33,799 nt of DNA from Thiohalomonas denitrificans. Lineage in GTDB: Bacteria; Pseudomonadota; Gammaproteobacteria; Thiohalomonadales; Thiohalomonadaceae. The stretch is from positions 8,310 to 42,108 of the forward strand of contig NZ_JAENYR010000027.1 in assembly GCF_016841685.1 (NCBI RefSeq). The letters run 5' to 3'. The notes below the pieces were generated by a model. That model was not told the DNA's origin. It did no database searches and was given only the letters and a program-made list of their open reading frames with translations. The position numbers were made by a program, and so were the translations under genes. Shown in pieces: positions 25,524 to 33,226 of the stretch (positions are counted from its first letter, which is position 1; every line of letters begins with the position of its first letter).

Positions 25524-25539
25524 GACCACCACTCTAATT

Positions 25540-25550
25540 GACCAGTCGGT
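25540..25550. promoter_or_regulatory. Putative TetR operator in front of tetR
   Basis: GACCAGTCGGT matches the core of the operator at 24833-24843 (GACCGGTCGGT) at 10 of 11 positions and lies 16 bases upstream of the tetR ATG. This suggests autoregulation. Confidence 0.6.
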
Positions 25551-25578
25551 AAAATTCAATCCCGGGTATCGTAGCTGA

Positions 25579-26541
25579 TCAGACCTGCGGTTCACCGGCC
25601 TTGAAGTCATCAGGCCTCGCCTGCCTCAACACTTCCGACAACCCTGCGACGGCACCGCCGATACTGGAGAGTTCAGCGGGAATGATCATGGAATTGTTGG
25701 TTTTGGCGAGCTTGCTGAAGGCACCCACATACTGCTCGGCGATGCGCAGGCTGACGGCATCCTTGCCACTGGGTTGCTGAATGGCTTGAGCGATCCGGCT
25801 CAATCCCCCGGCTGTGGCTTCCGCGATCAGCTGAATCTCCTGGGCGCGGCCTTCGGCCTCGTTGATCTGCTTTAGCTTGGTGGCCTCCGAGAGATTGATG
25901 ACTTCCTGCTTCTGGCCTTCGGAGACGTTGATCATGGCCTGGCGTTCGCCTTCCGATCGGGCAATCGCCGCCCGGCGCTCGCGCTCGGCTCTCATCTGCT
26001 GCTCCAGTGCCCCCTTGATACTCTCCGGCAGCTCGATATCGGAGATCTCATAACGCAGCACCTTGATGCCCCAGGGTGAAGCAGCCTCGTCCAAAGCCCG
26101 GACCACCTCTTCGTTGATCTTCGCCCGCTCTTCGAAGGTTTTGTCCAGATCGGTTTGGCCAATGACCGAACGCATGGTGGTCTGCGCCAACTGGGTGGCG
26201 GCGTTGCGATAGTGGTCCACACCGTAACTGGCCTTATGCGCATCAATGACCTGAATGTACAAAATGGCATCGATGCCCACCTGAATGTTGTCCCGGGTGA
26301 CGCAGGCTTGCTGGGGCACATCGATCACTTCTTCTTTCAGCGTGTGTTGGTAGGCCACCTTGTCGATGAAGGGGATCAGGATATGAAACCCGGAATCGAG
26401 GGTCCGGGAGTATTTACCCAGACGCTCCACTACGAAATTCGAACGCTGGGGCACAATCCGTGCAGTCTTGAGGATGATTATGACAACGGCCAGTGCGAAG
26501 CCGATTGCCAACAGGGAGCCAAAGTCGAGAAACCTTTCCAT
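25579..26541 (-). CDS. qmcA: SPFH/stomatin family protein QmcA
   Basis: A 320-residue membrane-anchored protein: one N-terminal hydrophobic segment (about 8-26, LLAIGFALAVVIIILK), an SPFH/band 7 domain (about 30-190, with QRSNFVVERLGKYSRTLDSG and TLKEEVIDVPQQACVTRDN), and a long Ala/Glu-rich coiled coil (about 190-260) before a C-terminal tail. QmcA-type proteins assemble large rings with NfeD partners and influence membrane protease (FtsH/HflKC) function. AAGGAT before the ATG supports the start. The NfeD gene lies upstream on the same strand but is separated by about 300 bases of repeat element. Confidence 0.93.
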   Translation of the reverse strand: MERFLDFGSLLAIGFALAVVIIILKTARIVPQRSNFVVERLGKYSRTLDSGFHILIPFIDKVAYQHTLKEEVIDVPQQACVTRDNIQVGIDAILYIQVIDAHKASYGVDHYRNAATQLAQTTMRSVIGQTDLDKTFEERAKINEEVVRALDEAASPWGIKVLRYEISDIELPESIKGALEQQMRAERERRAAIARSEGERQAMINVSEGQKQEVINLSEATKLKQINEAEGRAQEIQLIAEATAGGLSRIAQAIQQPSGKDAVSLRIAEQYVGAFSKLAKTNNSMIIPAELSSIGGAVAGLSEVLRQARPDDFKAGEPQV

Positions 26542-26564
26542 CAGATATCCTTTTTATCAGTTTT

Positions 26565-26818
26565 TAATTACTCGCCCCTTTGGAAAAGATCTCACCGCAG
26601 AGGCGCAGAGTACGCAGAGAGGATCCAATAACGCCCTGGGTAATTACTCGTAGCTCCGTGCTGAAGCATGGAACGGTAGATGATGCTCTTACCAAGCGCA
26701 TAATGTCTCAACATTATGCGCCTCGTAATTCGGCACGTGCATGATGCCTGTTTTCAGGTCTTCTCTGCGTACTTTGCGCCTCTGCGGTGAAAATGTCTTG
26801 AAGGGGTGAGCAGTTACG
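26565..26818. repeat. Palindromic element between nfeD and qmcA, 9-base periodic arms (CGCAGAG type)
   Basis: Arms 26592-26620 and 26762-26790 are inverted copies at 28 of 29 positions, and weaker similarity extends outward on both sides to about 26565 and 26818. Each arm holds three CGC(A)(R)AG words at 8-9 base spacing (CGCAGAGG, CGCAGAGTA, CGCAGAGAG). The centre contains an independent perfect 11-bp hairpin, GCGCATAATGT (26696-26721). The ten-base word TAATTACTCG occurs directly repeated at 26565 and 26641. There is no gene in the 26542-26839 gap. Confidence 0.85.
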
Positions 26819-26839
26819 TCGTTTTTTGAAATTGCGGAA

Positions 26840-27295
26840 TTACTGCTTGGTTTTGGGCCGTTGTGATGATACGGTCAGGCGAATACCTTCATTGGACACC
26901 ACCCAGGCGACATCACCCGCTTTCAGTTTTTCCTCGGAGACGGCATCCCAGGCAACGCCGTTCAGCACAACACGGCCCGCCCCGTGGACGAAGTCATCCT
27001 GCACGGTTACCCGTTCACCAATATCCCTTTGAAACCGGCTCCCGGCTTCACCCTGATCAGTACTGAACCCACCGAACCAGCCCTTCATTTGCCTTCGCGC
27101 CAGCACCAGACTGATGATACTCACCAGCCCGAACACCGTCAGTTGCGAGGCCAGCGACTCAATCCACCCCAGTTGCAGTAACACTCCGACGGTAATCGCC
27201 CCGATGCCGATGAAAACGGCGATGATACTGGTAGCGAGCAGTTCGGACAGTATCAGAACAATGCCGGCGATGATCCAGACAGTGGCGGCACTCAT
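26840..27295 (-). CDS. NfeD family protein
   Basis: A 151-residue short NfeD protein. Two or three membrane segments (about 5-22, 24-42, 48-66) are followed by a soluble OB-fold-like C-terminal domain (about 85-145) with the typical IGERVTVQDDF, GAGRVVLNGVAWDAVSEE and GDVAWVVSNEGIRLTV strands. NfeD proteins pair with SPFH proteins such as QmcA, the next gene on this strand. The genes probably form one transcript that was later parted by the palindromic element 26565-26818. AAGGGG lies ten bases before the ATG. Confidence 0.92.
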   Translation of the reverse strand: MSAATVWIIAGIVLILSELLATSIIAVFIGIGAITVGVLLQLGWIESLASQLTVFGLVSIISLVLARRQMKGWFGGFSTDQGEAGSRFQRDIGERVTVQDDFVHGAGRVVLNGVAWDAVSEEKLKAGDVAWVVSNEGIRLTVSSQRPKTKQ

Positions 27296-27332
27296 GTTGA
27301 TTGAACCCCTTTAGCCAAATTTCACACTCCTT

Positions 27333-28388
27333 CTAAGCTGGCACTGTGGGCGATTCTACTCTTTCGGTCCTGGTCCGCACTAATTCGATCTGCGACCAAT
27401 CACCCGCCTCTGCTTCCAGTAGCCGCCTTAGTGCCTTGCTTTTTCGACGATAGTCCCGGGCATCGGCGTCCCAACGCTGCCTGGCCGATGCGTGCAGTGG
27501 GCCGCTGATCTGGCGGATGGCTTCGGTGCGCATCAGGTAGAGCCCTTTGCGTTCGTTGTGAAGCTTGTCGAGAGGGTCCGGTACCAGGGAGTCGTGCAGG
27601 TGGGGTTCGAATTGCAATCCAAAGGCGGTGGCTTCGTGAAGCATCCAGTCCCCGGCGCAGTGGCTCAACCCCGGCTCCTTGTAGCCGCCGCCGATGTCGG
27701 AGTGGGTGCCGGCGAACCAGACCTGCCGGATATCGAGGCCGGGCCTTTGATCCCAGAGGGTGGGTTCAAAGTCCCCGCGATTTTCATCGATGGCCACCGC
27801 GTGCCGGGCATGCCGGATGATCTTGCTGGGCTCGGTATCGTGAAACAGATAGTCGCGGTCTCCCAGCGTGCCCCAAAACGGCAGTGGCACGCCAAAGGAG
27901 CCCACCGTGTCGAATACACCGACAAACTCGATGGGGGTGATATCCGCTACCGCGTAATTCTGCCTGAATTTGACGCACTTCGGGGCATTAGGGCTGCTGT
28001 TTCTGGCGCGGCTTCGGTAGAGGCGGTAGGCGGCAGGTATCTGCCTGGCGTATTGGCGCCGGAGCAGGCCGCAGTTACGAATGAATCCCGCCAGTGAACG
28101 GACGGTGTAGGCGCCGCGACTGAACCCGAAAAAGTAGAGCCGATCCCCGGGTTCATAGTTGTGTACGAGGAACCGGTAACAATCCATGATGTTCTTGTCG
28201 ACACCCCCGCCCGTGAGTCGCCCGGCAATCGGCCTTCGGTCGGTACCGACGCCCCAGTCATAGAACGTCACCTGGTTGACGTCGTCGGCATTTGGCTTGA
28301 CCGCTCTGGCCATCAGCAGTGGATTGGTTGCACCTCCATGTACCGGTGAGTTCCAGGTTCCGTCGGCGAATAGGGCTATCCGTTTCAT
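27333..28388 (-). CDS. DUF2235 alpha/beta hydrolase-like protein
   Basis: A 351-residue protein of the DUF2235 family (related to Tle1-type phospholipase domains). It opens with KRIALFADGTWN, has the nucleophile elbow GFSRGA at 88-93 (S90), and retains GVFDTVGSFGVP and the VWFAGTHSDIGGGY segment carrying the Asp and His candidates for a serine-hydrolase triad. No signal peptide, VgrG/PAAR gene or immunity-like partner is nearby, so a type VI effector role is not supported; an intracellular hydrolase is more likely. The ATG at 28388 begins the conserved domain; a TTG at 28421 with a close AGGAG is an alternative that would add 11 residues. Confidence 0.82.
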   Translation of the reverse strand: MKRIALFADGTWNSPVHGGATNPLLMARAVKPNADDVNQVTFYDWGVGTDRRPIAGRLTGGGVDKNIMDCYRFLVHNYEPGDRLYFFGFSRGAYTVRSLAGFIRNCGLLRRQYARQIPAAYRLYRSRARNSSPNAPKCVKFRQNYAVADITPIEFVGVFDTVGSFGVPLPFWGTLGDRDYLFHDTEPSKIIRHARHAVAIDENRGDFEPTLWDQRPGLDIRQVWFAGTHSDIGGGYKEPGLSHCAGDWMLHEATAFGLQFEPHLHDSLVPDPLDKLHNERKGLYLMRTEAIRQISGPLHASARQRWDADARDYRRKSKALRRLLEAEAGDWSQIELVRTRTERVESPTVPA

Positions 28389-28488
28389 CTGTCGATTGTC
28401 CCTGCGAAAATTCCGGATCAAATCTCCTGTTGACTAAACTATCCCAAACGGCTGGTGTCGGGTCAATTCATGATGCGGAGGGCTATTC

Positions 28489-28516
28489 TTGACTAATAAA
28501 TTAAGGTATGTAGAGT
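28489..28516 (+). promoter_or_regulatory. Putative sigma-70 promoter for the DUF4399 gene
   Basis: TTGACT (28489-28494) and TAGAGT (28511-28516) are separated by 16 bases, 30 bases ahead of the GTG start. The -35 match is good and the -10 moderate. Confidence 0.45.
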
Positions 28517-28545
28517 AAACGGTCTACCAAAAGCGGGGAGCTGCT

Positions 28546-28962
28546 GTGACTGCAAAGATAATGCTTCTACTGTTCGGCACCGGATTGTTGATTGCAACGA
28601 GTTGGGCACATGAGGTTCCGGAGGACGCCGAAATTCACTTCATGGAGCCGAAGGATGGAGCCATTTTGTCCAATCCGGTCAGGGTACGGATGTCCGTCGA
28701 GGGGTTTGGTGTAGCGCCCGTGGGCGAAAACAAGCACAAAGCCGGACACCATCACCTGCTGATCGATGTCGATAACCCTCCGCTTGAGGGACCGGTCCCG
28801 GCCGATGAACATCATCTGCACTTTGATGGAGGCGAACAGACGGCGGAAATCGATCTGCCTCCGGGCGAGCACAGTTTACAGCTACTGCTTGGCGACGAAG
28901 AGCACGAGACCTTCTATCCACCGCTGCTCTCCAAACGCATCCGCATCGTGGTGACGAACTGA
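28546..28962 (+). CDS. Exported DUF4399 protein
   Basis: A 138-residue periplasmic protein with a Sec signal (MTAKIMLLLFGTGLLIATSW, cleaved about AWA/HE near residue 21). The mature domain is the DUF4399 beta-sandwich: NPVRVRMSVEGFGVAPVGE, KAGHHHLLID, HHLHFDGGEQTAEIDLPPGE and HSLQLLLGDE. The dense histidine clusters (GHHHLL, DEHHLHF) look suited to metal binding, though this has not been shown for the family. GGGAG six bases before the GTG supports the start. The cytochrome c gene follows 40 bases later on the same strand, suggesting a periplasmic pair. Confidence 0.87.
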   Translation: MTAKIMLLLFGTGLLIATSWAHEVPEDAEIHFMEPKDGAILSNPVRVRMSVEGFGVAPVGENKHKAGHHHLLIDVDNPPLEGPVPADEHHLHFDGGEQTAEIDLPPGEHSLQLLLGDEEHETFYPPLLSKRIRIVVTN

Positions 28963-29002
28963 ATCTTCTCAGGAACAGACGCAACCTGAACGGCATTGGA
29001 AC

Positions 29003-29428
29003 ATGCGCATTGCACTTGCACTTGTCGTTGCACTTATCGCATCCCTGACCGTACTGGACTGGATGGCGCCGGATGCCGAGTCTCGCCGCGAATCCGCCGT
29101 CATGCCACTGGAATCGGGCGTCGGGGATCCGGGGACGGGAGCGCATCTTTTCGAGGCTGAATGTGTTCAGTGCCACGGTGCCGATTTGAAGGGGACGCAA
29201 GAGGGTCCGCCCCTGATTCATCCCTATTACCGTCCCGACCACCACGCGGACCTGGCGTTTTACATGGCCATCAGGGATGGCGTTGTCCAGCACCACTGGG
29301 ACTTCGGCGATATGCCTCCGGTACCTGCCATCGACCGGGAACAGGCACGAGATATCGTGACGTTCATACGACAGGCTCAGCGGGAGGCCGGCATGTTGGA
29401 CGATACCGGCAGTGCACCCGCCCGATGA
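29003..29428 (+). CDS. Small c-type cytochrome
   Basis: A 141-residue class I-like monoheme cytochrome. An N-terminal hydrophobic stretch (residues 2-20) acts as signal or membrane anchor. The heme motif CVQCH is at 54-58, followed by GADLKGTQEGPPL, and the distal ligand is probably M104 in FGDMPPVP. A histidine-rich middle (HPYYRPDHHADL and VQHHWDFG) is unusual. It lies directly behind the DUF4399 gene and probably transfers electrons in the periplasm; the partner is unknown. The FAD-Rieske gene nearby is on the opposite strand. Confidence 0.9.
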   Translation: MRIALALVVALIASLTVLDWMAPDAESRRESAVMPLESGVGDPGTGAHLFEAECVQCHGADLKGTQEGPPLIHPYYRPDHHADLAFYMAIRDGVVQHHWDFGDMPPVPAIDREQARDIVTFIRQAQREAGMLDDTGSAPAR

Positions 29429-29456
29429 CCCGCATGATCAGATACGCTGTTCGGGT

Positions 29457-30050
29457 TTAGATGAGGTGGTAGATAATCGAACCGAAAGTCGCCAGCCATA
29501 CGGCAAGCGCGATCAGTACCAGGAAGCCGTCGTGGGCAATTAGGCCCAGTCCGAAAGCGGTCAACGCCGCACCGGCACCGTTGGCGCTGAAGGGCACCAC
29601 TTCCATGGGCGGCATCCCGATGGCGATGACGACACAGGCGAGAGCCACGAGGTAGGCGCTAAAGCCTCGAGTCAGTTGGGTCAACCTCGGCCGCGACCAG
29701 CGGTCCATAAACCGTGCCACTGGTCGCAACCAGCCCAGGGTTTTGCACAGGGAGTCGCGCATGATGGTCCGCTTCAGCATCCAGTGCGGGAGCCAGAAAT
29801 GGTCTCGTTGCAGTACCAGTTGACCACCGGTCAGAAGCACGAGCAGCCCCATCAGGGTGGGTACACCCGGGATGTCGCCCACGAGTGGCGCCACCGTTAC
29901 CAGACCCGCAACGAGCAGAATGGGCCCAAACGAGCGCCGCCCCACCGCCTCCAGGACTTTCTCAAGGGTAATCTGGTCGCGATCGCTGGTCGTCTGCTCG
30001 ATACGGTCCAGCAATTGCTCCAGGTTCTCCGGCTGCTGTTCACCTTCCAT
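29457..30050 (-). CDS. ExoD family membrane protein
   Basis: A 197-residue inner-membrane protein of the ExoD family. The N-terminus is a soluble helix (ENLEQLLDRIEQTTSDRDQI then TLEKVLEAVGRRSFGPILLV, the family hallmark), followed by about four membrane segments ending at the C-terminus. ExoD was named from exopolysaccharide synthesis and alkali tolerance in Sinorhizobium, but its mechanism is unknown. It lies 34 bases after the FAD-Rieske gene on the same strand and is probably the last gene of that run. Confidence 0.88.
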   Translation of the reverse strand: MEGEQQPENLEQLLDRIEQTTSDRDQITLEKVLEAVGRRSFGPILLVAGLVTVAPLVGDIPGVPTLMGLLVLLTGGQLVLQRDHFWLPHWMLKRTIMRDSLCKTLGWLRPVARFMDRWSRPRLTQLTRGFSAYLVALACVVIAIGMPPMEVVPFSANGAGAALTAFGLGLIAHDGFLVLIALAVWLATFGSIIYHLI

Positions 30051-30084
30051 GGACCCAACCTGTCCGCCACCGCCTGACAGACGG

Positions 30085-31602
30085 TTAATCCAGGCGTTTC
30101 ATGTCCCGTACCGCCGGGCCGTGAATCATTCGCCCGTCATGGGCAAACACCGAACCGTGGCAGGGACACTCCCAGGTGCGCGCCTCGCTGTTCCAGGAGA
30201 CGTAGCAGTTCAGATGCGTGCAGCGCGGCGACAGAAGATGCAGTGCGCCTTCGTCATCCCGGTAGGCAGCGACCGAGCGGCCATGTCGACGACAGATACC
30301 GCCCTCCCCCGCTACGAGAGTTTTAGCATCGCGGGAACCCAGTGCCTTGCCCCGATCCGTCACGAACTCCCGTCCCACATGAAGATTGATGTCCAGCAAT
30401 TTTCTCCCTGCGGTCCGCAGATTCCAGCGACTGGATGAGAATGGTGTCTTTGTGACATCCGCATCGCCCAGGATATGGCTTGCCAGCATCTGCGCGGAGG
30501 CGGTGCCGTTAGTCAAGCCCCAGGCGGAAAACCCGGTCGCCACCAGGATCTCTGGCGTCACCGGTGTCAGCGGACCCACATAGGGAAGACGGTCCGCCGA
30601 GTCATAGTCCTCATTGAACCACCAGCCAAGCACATCCGTGGTCCCGAAACGCTCCGCCGCCAGCCGTTTCAAATCGGAGAGCCGTTGCGAGGCAGAATGG
30701 TGGCCGGGACGGCTACCTGCGCCGGTAAGGATGAGCACCGGTCCCTCAGGGCTTTGGTGACGACGAAAGGAGTAGCGGGGTTCGTCGACATTGAGAAACA
30801 TACCCTCAAGCGCGGTCTCTTCCGGAAGCCGTGCTGCAAGGACCACATGCTGGCGGGGGGACACCTTGGTAAAAAACAGTCCCCGGTCCATAAACGGCAG
30901 ATTGGTGGCGATCACGACGTGATCAGCGTTAATCATCCCGTGGTCGGTGACCACCTCGTTCGGCTGACCGGCGCGAATCGAGTAGGCGCGGGTCCCTTCG
31001 TGGATGACGGCATTGTCGCTGTGAACGGCCCGGGCCAGGCCGAACGCATAACGGTACGGCTGGAATTGGAACTGGTCGGGCAGCATCACGCCGCTGTCGA
31101 AACCTACCGGGGAGCTGGCTTCGGTGACCCTCTCCACCGGAAGCCCCAGTCGCTGCGCGGCTTCGACTTCCCGGTCGATGGCCTCATGCTGCGCGCCCTG
31201 TTCACTGATCGTGTAAGCGGCAGCAGGGGTCAGATCGCAATCGAGACTGAACTCGCGGGTCCGCTCTTCCACGTATTTGATCGCGTCCAGATTGGCATCG
31301 GCATACGCCTTTGCTGAGTCGAACCCGTGCTTGCGGATGAGATCGTCATAGACGAGCCCGTGCAGGGCCGTCACTTTCGCCGTAGACCGGCCCGTCACCT
31401 GCGCGCCCACGCGTCCGTTTTCCACCAGGACGACATGGCGCCCGGCCCTTTTCAGCCGCTCGGCCACCGTCAGTCCAACGATGCCGCCACCGATGATGGC
31501 CACTTCGCACCGGGTGAGTCCGGGTAAGGGGGCAGAAATCTCCGATGGCGCCCCGGCCGTCCAGTAAGGCTGCTCCTCTTCCGTCGCCATAGTGTCCACC
31601 AT
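30085..31602 (-). CDS. FAD-dependent oxidoreductase with C-terminal Rieske domain
   Basis: A 505-residue two-domain enzyme. The N-terminal DAO-type flavin domain begins CEVAIIGGGIVGLTVAERLK with the acidic end VVLVENGRVG (about 33-68) and continues to about 400. The C-terminal Rieske 2Fe-2S domain has CTHLNC and CPCHGS (about 461-483, Cys-x-His ... Cys-x2-His), ending GPAVRDMKRLD. This is a self-contained flavin to Rieske electron path; the substrate is unknown, possibly an amine. The ATG at 31602 shares its first base with the stop of the Pmp3/YqaE gene, indicating coupling; an alternative ATG is at 31590. The protein is soluble. Confidence 0.87.
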   Translation of the reverse strand: MVDTMATEEEQPYWTAGAPSEISAPLPGLTRCEVAIIGGGIVGLTVAERLKRAGRHVVLVENGRVGAQVTGRSTAKVTALHGLVYDDLIRKHGFDSAKAYADANLDAIKYVEERTREFSLDCDLTPAAAYTISEQGAQHEAIDREVEAAQRLGLPVERVTEASSPVGFDSGVMLPDQFQFQPYRYAFGLARAVHSDNAVIHEGTRAYSIRAGQPNEVVTDHGMINADHVVIATNLPFMDRGLFFTKVSPRQHVVLAARLPEETALEGMFLNVDEPRYSFRRHQSPEGPVLILTGAGSRPGHHSASQRLSDLKRLAAERFGTTDVLGWWFNEDYDSADRLPYVGPLTPVTPEILVATGFSAWGLTNGTASAQMLASHILGDADVTKTPFSSSRWNLRTAGRKLLDINLHVGREFVTDRGKALGSRDAKTLVAGEGGICRRHGRSVAAYRDDEGALHLLSPRCTHLNCYVSWNSEARTWECPCHGSVFAHDGRMIHGPAVRDMKRLD

Positions 31603-31775
31603 CAACGCTTCAGGATGATGTAGAGGGCATGAACGATACCGGGAAGGTAACCCAGAAGGGTCAGCACCAGATTCAGCCAGAAATGCTTCGTCAACCCGAC
31701 TTCCAGGAAGACGCCAAGGGGCGGCAGAAGCACCGCAAACAGGATCTTCAACGGATCACCAATGGTCACGGCCAT
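31602..31775 (-). CDS. Pmp3/YqaE family small membrane protein
   Basis: A 57-residue protein beginning MAVTIGDPLKILFAVLLPPL and ending in a GYLPGIVHALYIILKR-type tail, with two membrane helices around the family core LPPLGVFLEVG and LLGYLPGIVHA. Pmp3/YqaE proteins are induced by salt, cold or membrane stress and affect membrane potential. AAAGGAG lies about ten bases before the ATG. The stop (TGA) overlaps the ATG of the FAD-Rieske gene by one base, so it is probably the leader gene of that operon. Confidence 0.92.
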   Translation of the reverse strand: MAVTIGDPLKILFAVLLPPLGVFLEVGLTKHFWLNLVLTLLGYLPGIVHALYIILKR

Positions 31776-31892
31776 ATGCAATTTCTCCTTTGCCTGTATT
31801 TCTCCGAGTCTAGCCCGTGATCCTGAGGCATTCTTTTTATGCGGCCTTTGCAGCGGTGTTCAGTCATCAACCCGGAGGCGGGCCGCAAAGCA

Positions 31893-32387
31893 TCAATCGG
31901 CGAAATCCAGGCGCTCCTGCACCTCGGCAACACCGGCTTTGGCGCAGAAGGCATCCTTGTCACCACCGGGGGCGCCGCTGACGCCGACCGCCCCGACCAG
32001 AGAACCGGCTGCCCGGATCGGAACGCCCCCCTCGAGAACCAGGATGCCATCCACGTGATTCATCTCTTCACGGATATCCTGGCGATTTTTTCCAAAGGTG
32101 CTCGAGTCGATACCCGAAAGGATCACGGCGTTGGCCTTTTCCCGGGCGATTTGCAGCGTGAAGCGCGAGGCCAGGGTGTCGCGCATGACCATCTGGTCGA
32201 AGCCATCGCGATCCACAACCACGGCGGTGACCTGATAGCCGTTTTCGCGACAGGCCTCCACTGCGCCCTGGGCGATGTCAACGGCCATTTCCATGGAGAG
32301 GCGCCGCACCTCGATGAGGTCATCGGCCAGCGCCGGAGTGGAGAGAAGAAGTCCGGGCAACAGGTATTTGAGACAGATTCGCTTCAT
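31893..32387 (-). CDS. Exported GlcG/HbpS family protein
   Basis: A 164-residue periplasmic protein: signal peptide MKRICLKYLLPGLLLSTPAL (cleaved about ALA/DD near 21), then the GlcG/HbpS fold with MAVDIAQGAVEACRENGYQV, VVVDRDGFDQMVMRDTLASR, the strongly conserved EGGVPIRAAGSLVGAVGVSG and a C-terminal GVAEVQERLDF. The family binds heme or cofactors in some members; exported versions are common next to redox genes. The ATG at 32387 has AGGGAG upstream; a longer frame to 32576 is rejected because it would overlap the hydrogenase-like gene and lacks a signal. It may be transcribed with the downstream genes, though 117 bases separate it from the Pmp3 gene. Confidence 0.88.
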   Translation of the reverse strand: MKRICLKYLLPGLLLSTPALADDLIEVRRLSMEMAVDIAQGAVEACRENGYQVTAVVVDRDGFDQMVMRDTLASRFTLQIAREKANAVILSGIDSSTFGKNRQDIREEMNHVDGILVLEGGVPIRAAGSLVGAVGVSGAPGGDKDAFCAKAGVAEVQERLDFAD

Positions 32388-32449
32388 CGGGGATCTCCCT
32401 TGTTCATGCACCACATAACGCACTCGCTGCGATCGTTCGGAGCTTCGGG

Positions 32450-32980
32450 TCAATCGGAAATCCGCTCCCCGGCCGCATTGAGCACACCGAGCAGCCCCTT
32501 GAGCAATTGCATTGGCGTCGGCGGGCAGCCCGGGATCTTCACATCCACCGGGATCACGTTTTCCACCGCGCCGCAACTGGCATAGGAGACGCCGAACTCG
32601 CCACCGTCACAGGCGCAGCCGCCGGCGGCGATCACCCGCTTGGGTCCGGGCGTGGCTCGCCAGGTGCGGCGCAGCGCCGTCTCCATGTGACGGGAGACAG
32701 GGCCGGTGACCAGCAGCACATCGGCGTGGCGCGGAGAGGCGACGAAGTGGACACCGAAGCGTTCGACGTCGTAATAGGCGTTGTTGAGGGCATGGATTTC
32801 TAGCTCGCAGCCGTTGCAGGAGCCGACATCCACCTGCCGAATTGCGAGGCTTCCGGCGAAGCGCGACTCAATCCGGCCGCGCAACTCGATACCGAGCCGC
32901 TCCAGTTCAATTTCGTCGGTCACCGGTGCCGGTTCGGTCACCAGGCCGATGCCCAGCGACTGTTTCAGTATCCGCAGCAT
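32450..32980 (-). CDS. HycG/HyfI-type NADH-quinone oxidoreductase-like small subunit
   Basis: A 176-residue 4Fe-4S subunit of the group 4 hydrogenase/complex I family (NuoB homologue). Cluster ligands are C55 and C58 (GSCNGCELEIHAL), C122 (AAGGCACDGGEFG) and C152 (VKIPGCPPTP); the whole matches HycG/HyfI of formate hydrogenlyase or hydrogenase-4, including VERFGVHFVASPRHADVLLVTG. It would carry the terminal cluster near a large subunit (HycE/HyfG), a proton-pumping membrane module and ferredoxin subunits, none of which are in the window. AGGAG eight bases before the ATG supports the start. Upstream, where partners would lie, there is instead a repeat and an IS200 copy. Confidence 0.9.
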   Translation of the reverse strand: MLRILKQSLGIGLVTEPAPVTDEIELERLGIELRGRIESRFAGSLAIRQVDVGSCNGCELEIHALNNAYYDVERFGVHFVASPRHADVLLVTGPVSRHMETALRRTWRATPGPKRVIAAGGCACDGGEFGVSYASCGAVENVIPVDVKIPGCPPTPMQLLKGLLGVLNAAGERISD

Positions 32981-33011
32981 TGACGTGCTCCTAAACCAAA
33001 AAAAACCAACC

Positions 33012-33035
33012 ACGGGGCACGGGGCACACGGGGAC
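33012..33035. repeat. CACGGGG word repeat ahead of the HycG/HyfI-like gene
   Basis: The word CACGGGG occurs three times in 25 bases (spacings 7 and 9), a remnant of the same family as the blocks at 14608 and 14915. It sits directly upstream of the ribosome-binding site of the hydrogenase-like gene. Confidence 0.6.
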
Positions 33036-33076
33036 AACTAAATACGTGTTCCGAATTGGTGTCCAGTCATCCGAGG

Positions 33077-33226
33077 CTGTGGCGGTGGGCTATCCGGGAC
33101 CATCAGCGGCAGGGATGCCGCTGTCGAGCCTACACGGACGGAAGATGATGGCTCCTGCATAATCTTCACTTCCTACATCCCTGTAGGTCGTATTCACGGC
33201 GTGTCCCGGATAGCCCACCGCTACAG
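33077..33226. repeat. 150-bp palindromic element next to the IS200-like copy
   Basis: Terminal inverted repeats 33077-33100 and 33203-33226 match at 23 of 24 positions (GCGGTGGGCTATCCGGGAC). Inside is a perfect 8-bp hairpin CAGCGGCA/TGCCGCTG (33104-33123) and shorter ones (GAAGAT/ATCTTC; CTACA/TGTAG). It is non-coding and MITE-like. Its right end lies within ten bases of the putative IS200 end. Confidence 0.8.

Noticed and set aside
27333-28388. DUF2235 protein as a type VI secretion effector
   Set aside because: No VgrG, PAAR, Hcp or immunity-like gene is nearby.
31839-32585. 248-codon plus-strand frame opposite the GlcG-like gene
   Set aside because: Antisense; the minus-strand gene has a signal peptide, a family motif and a ribosome site.
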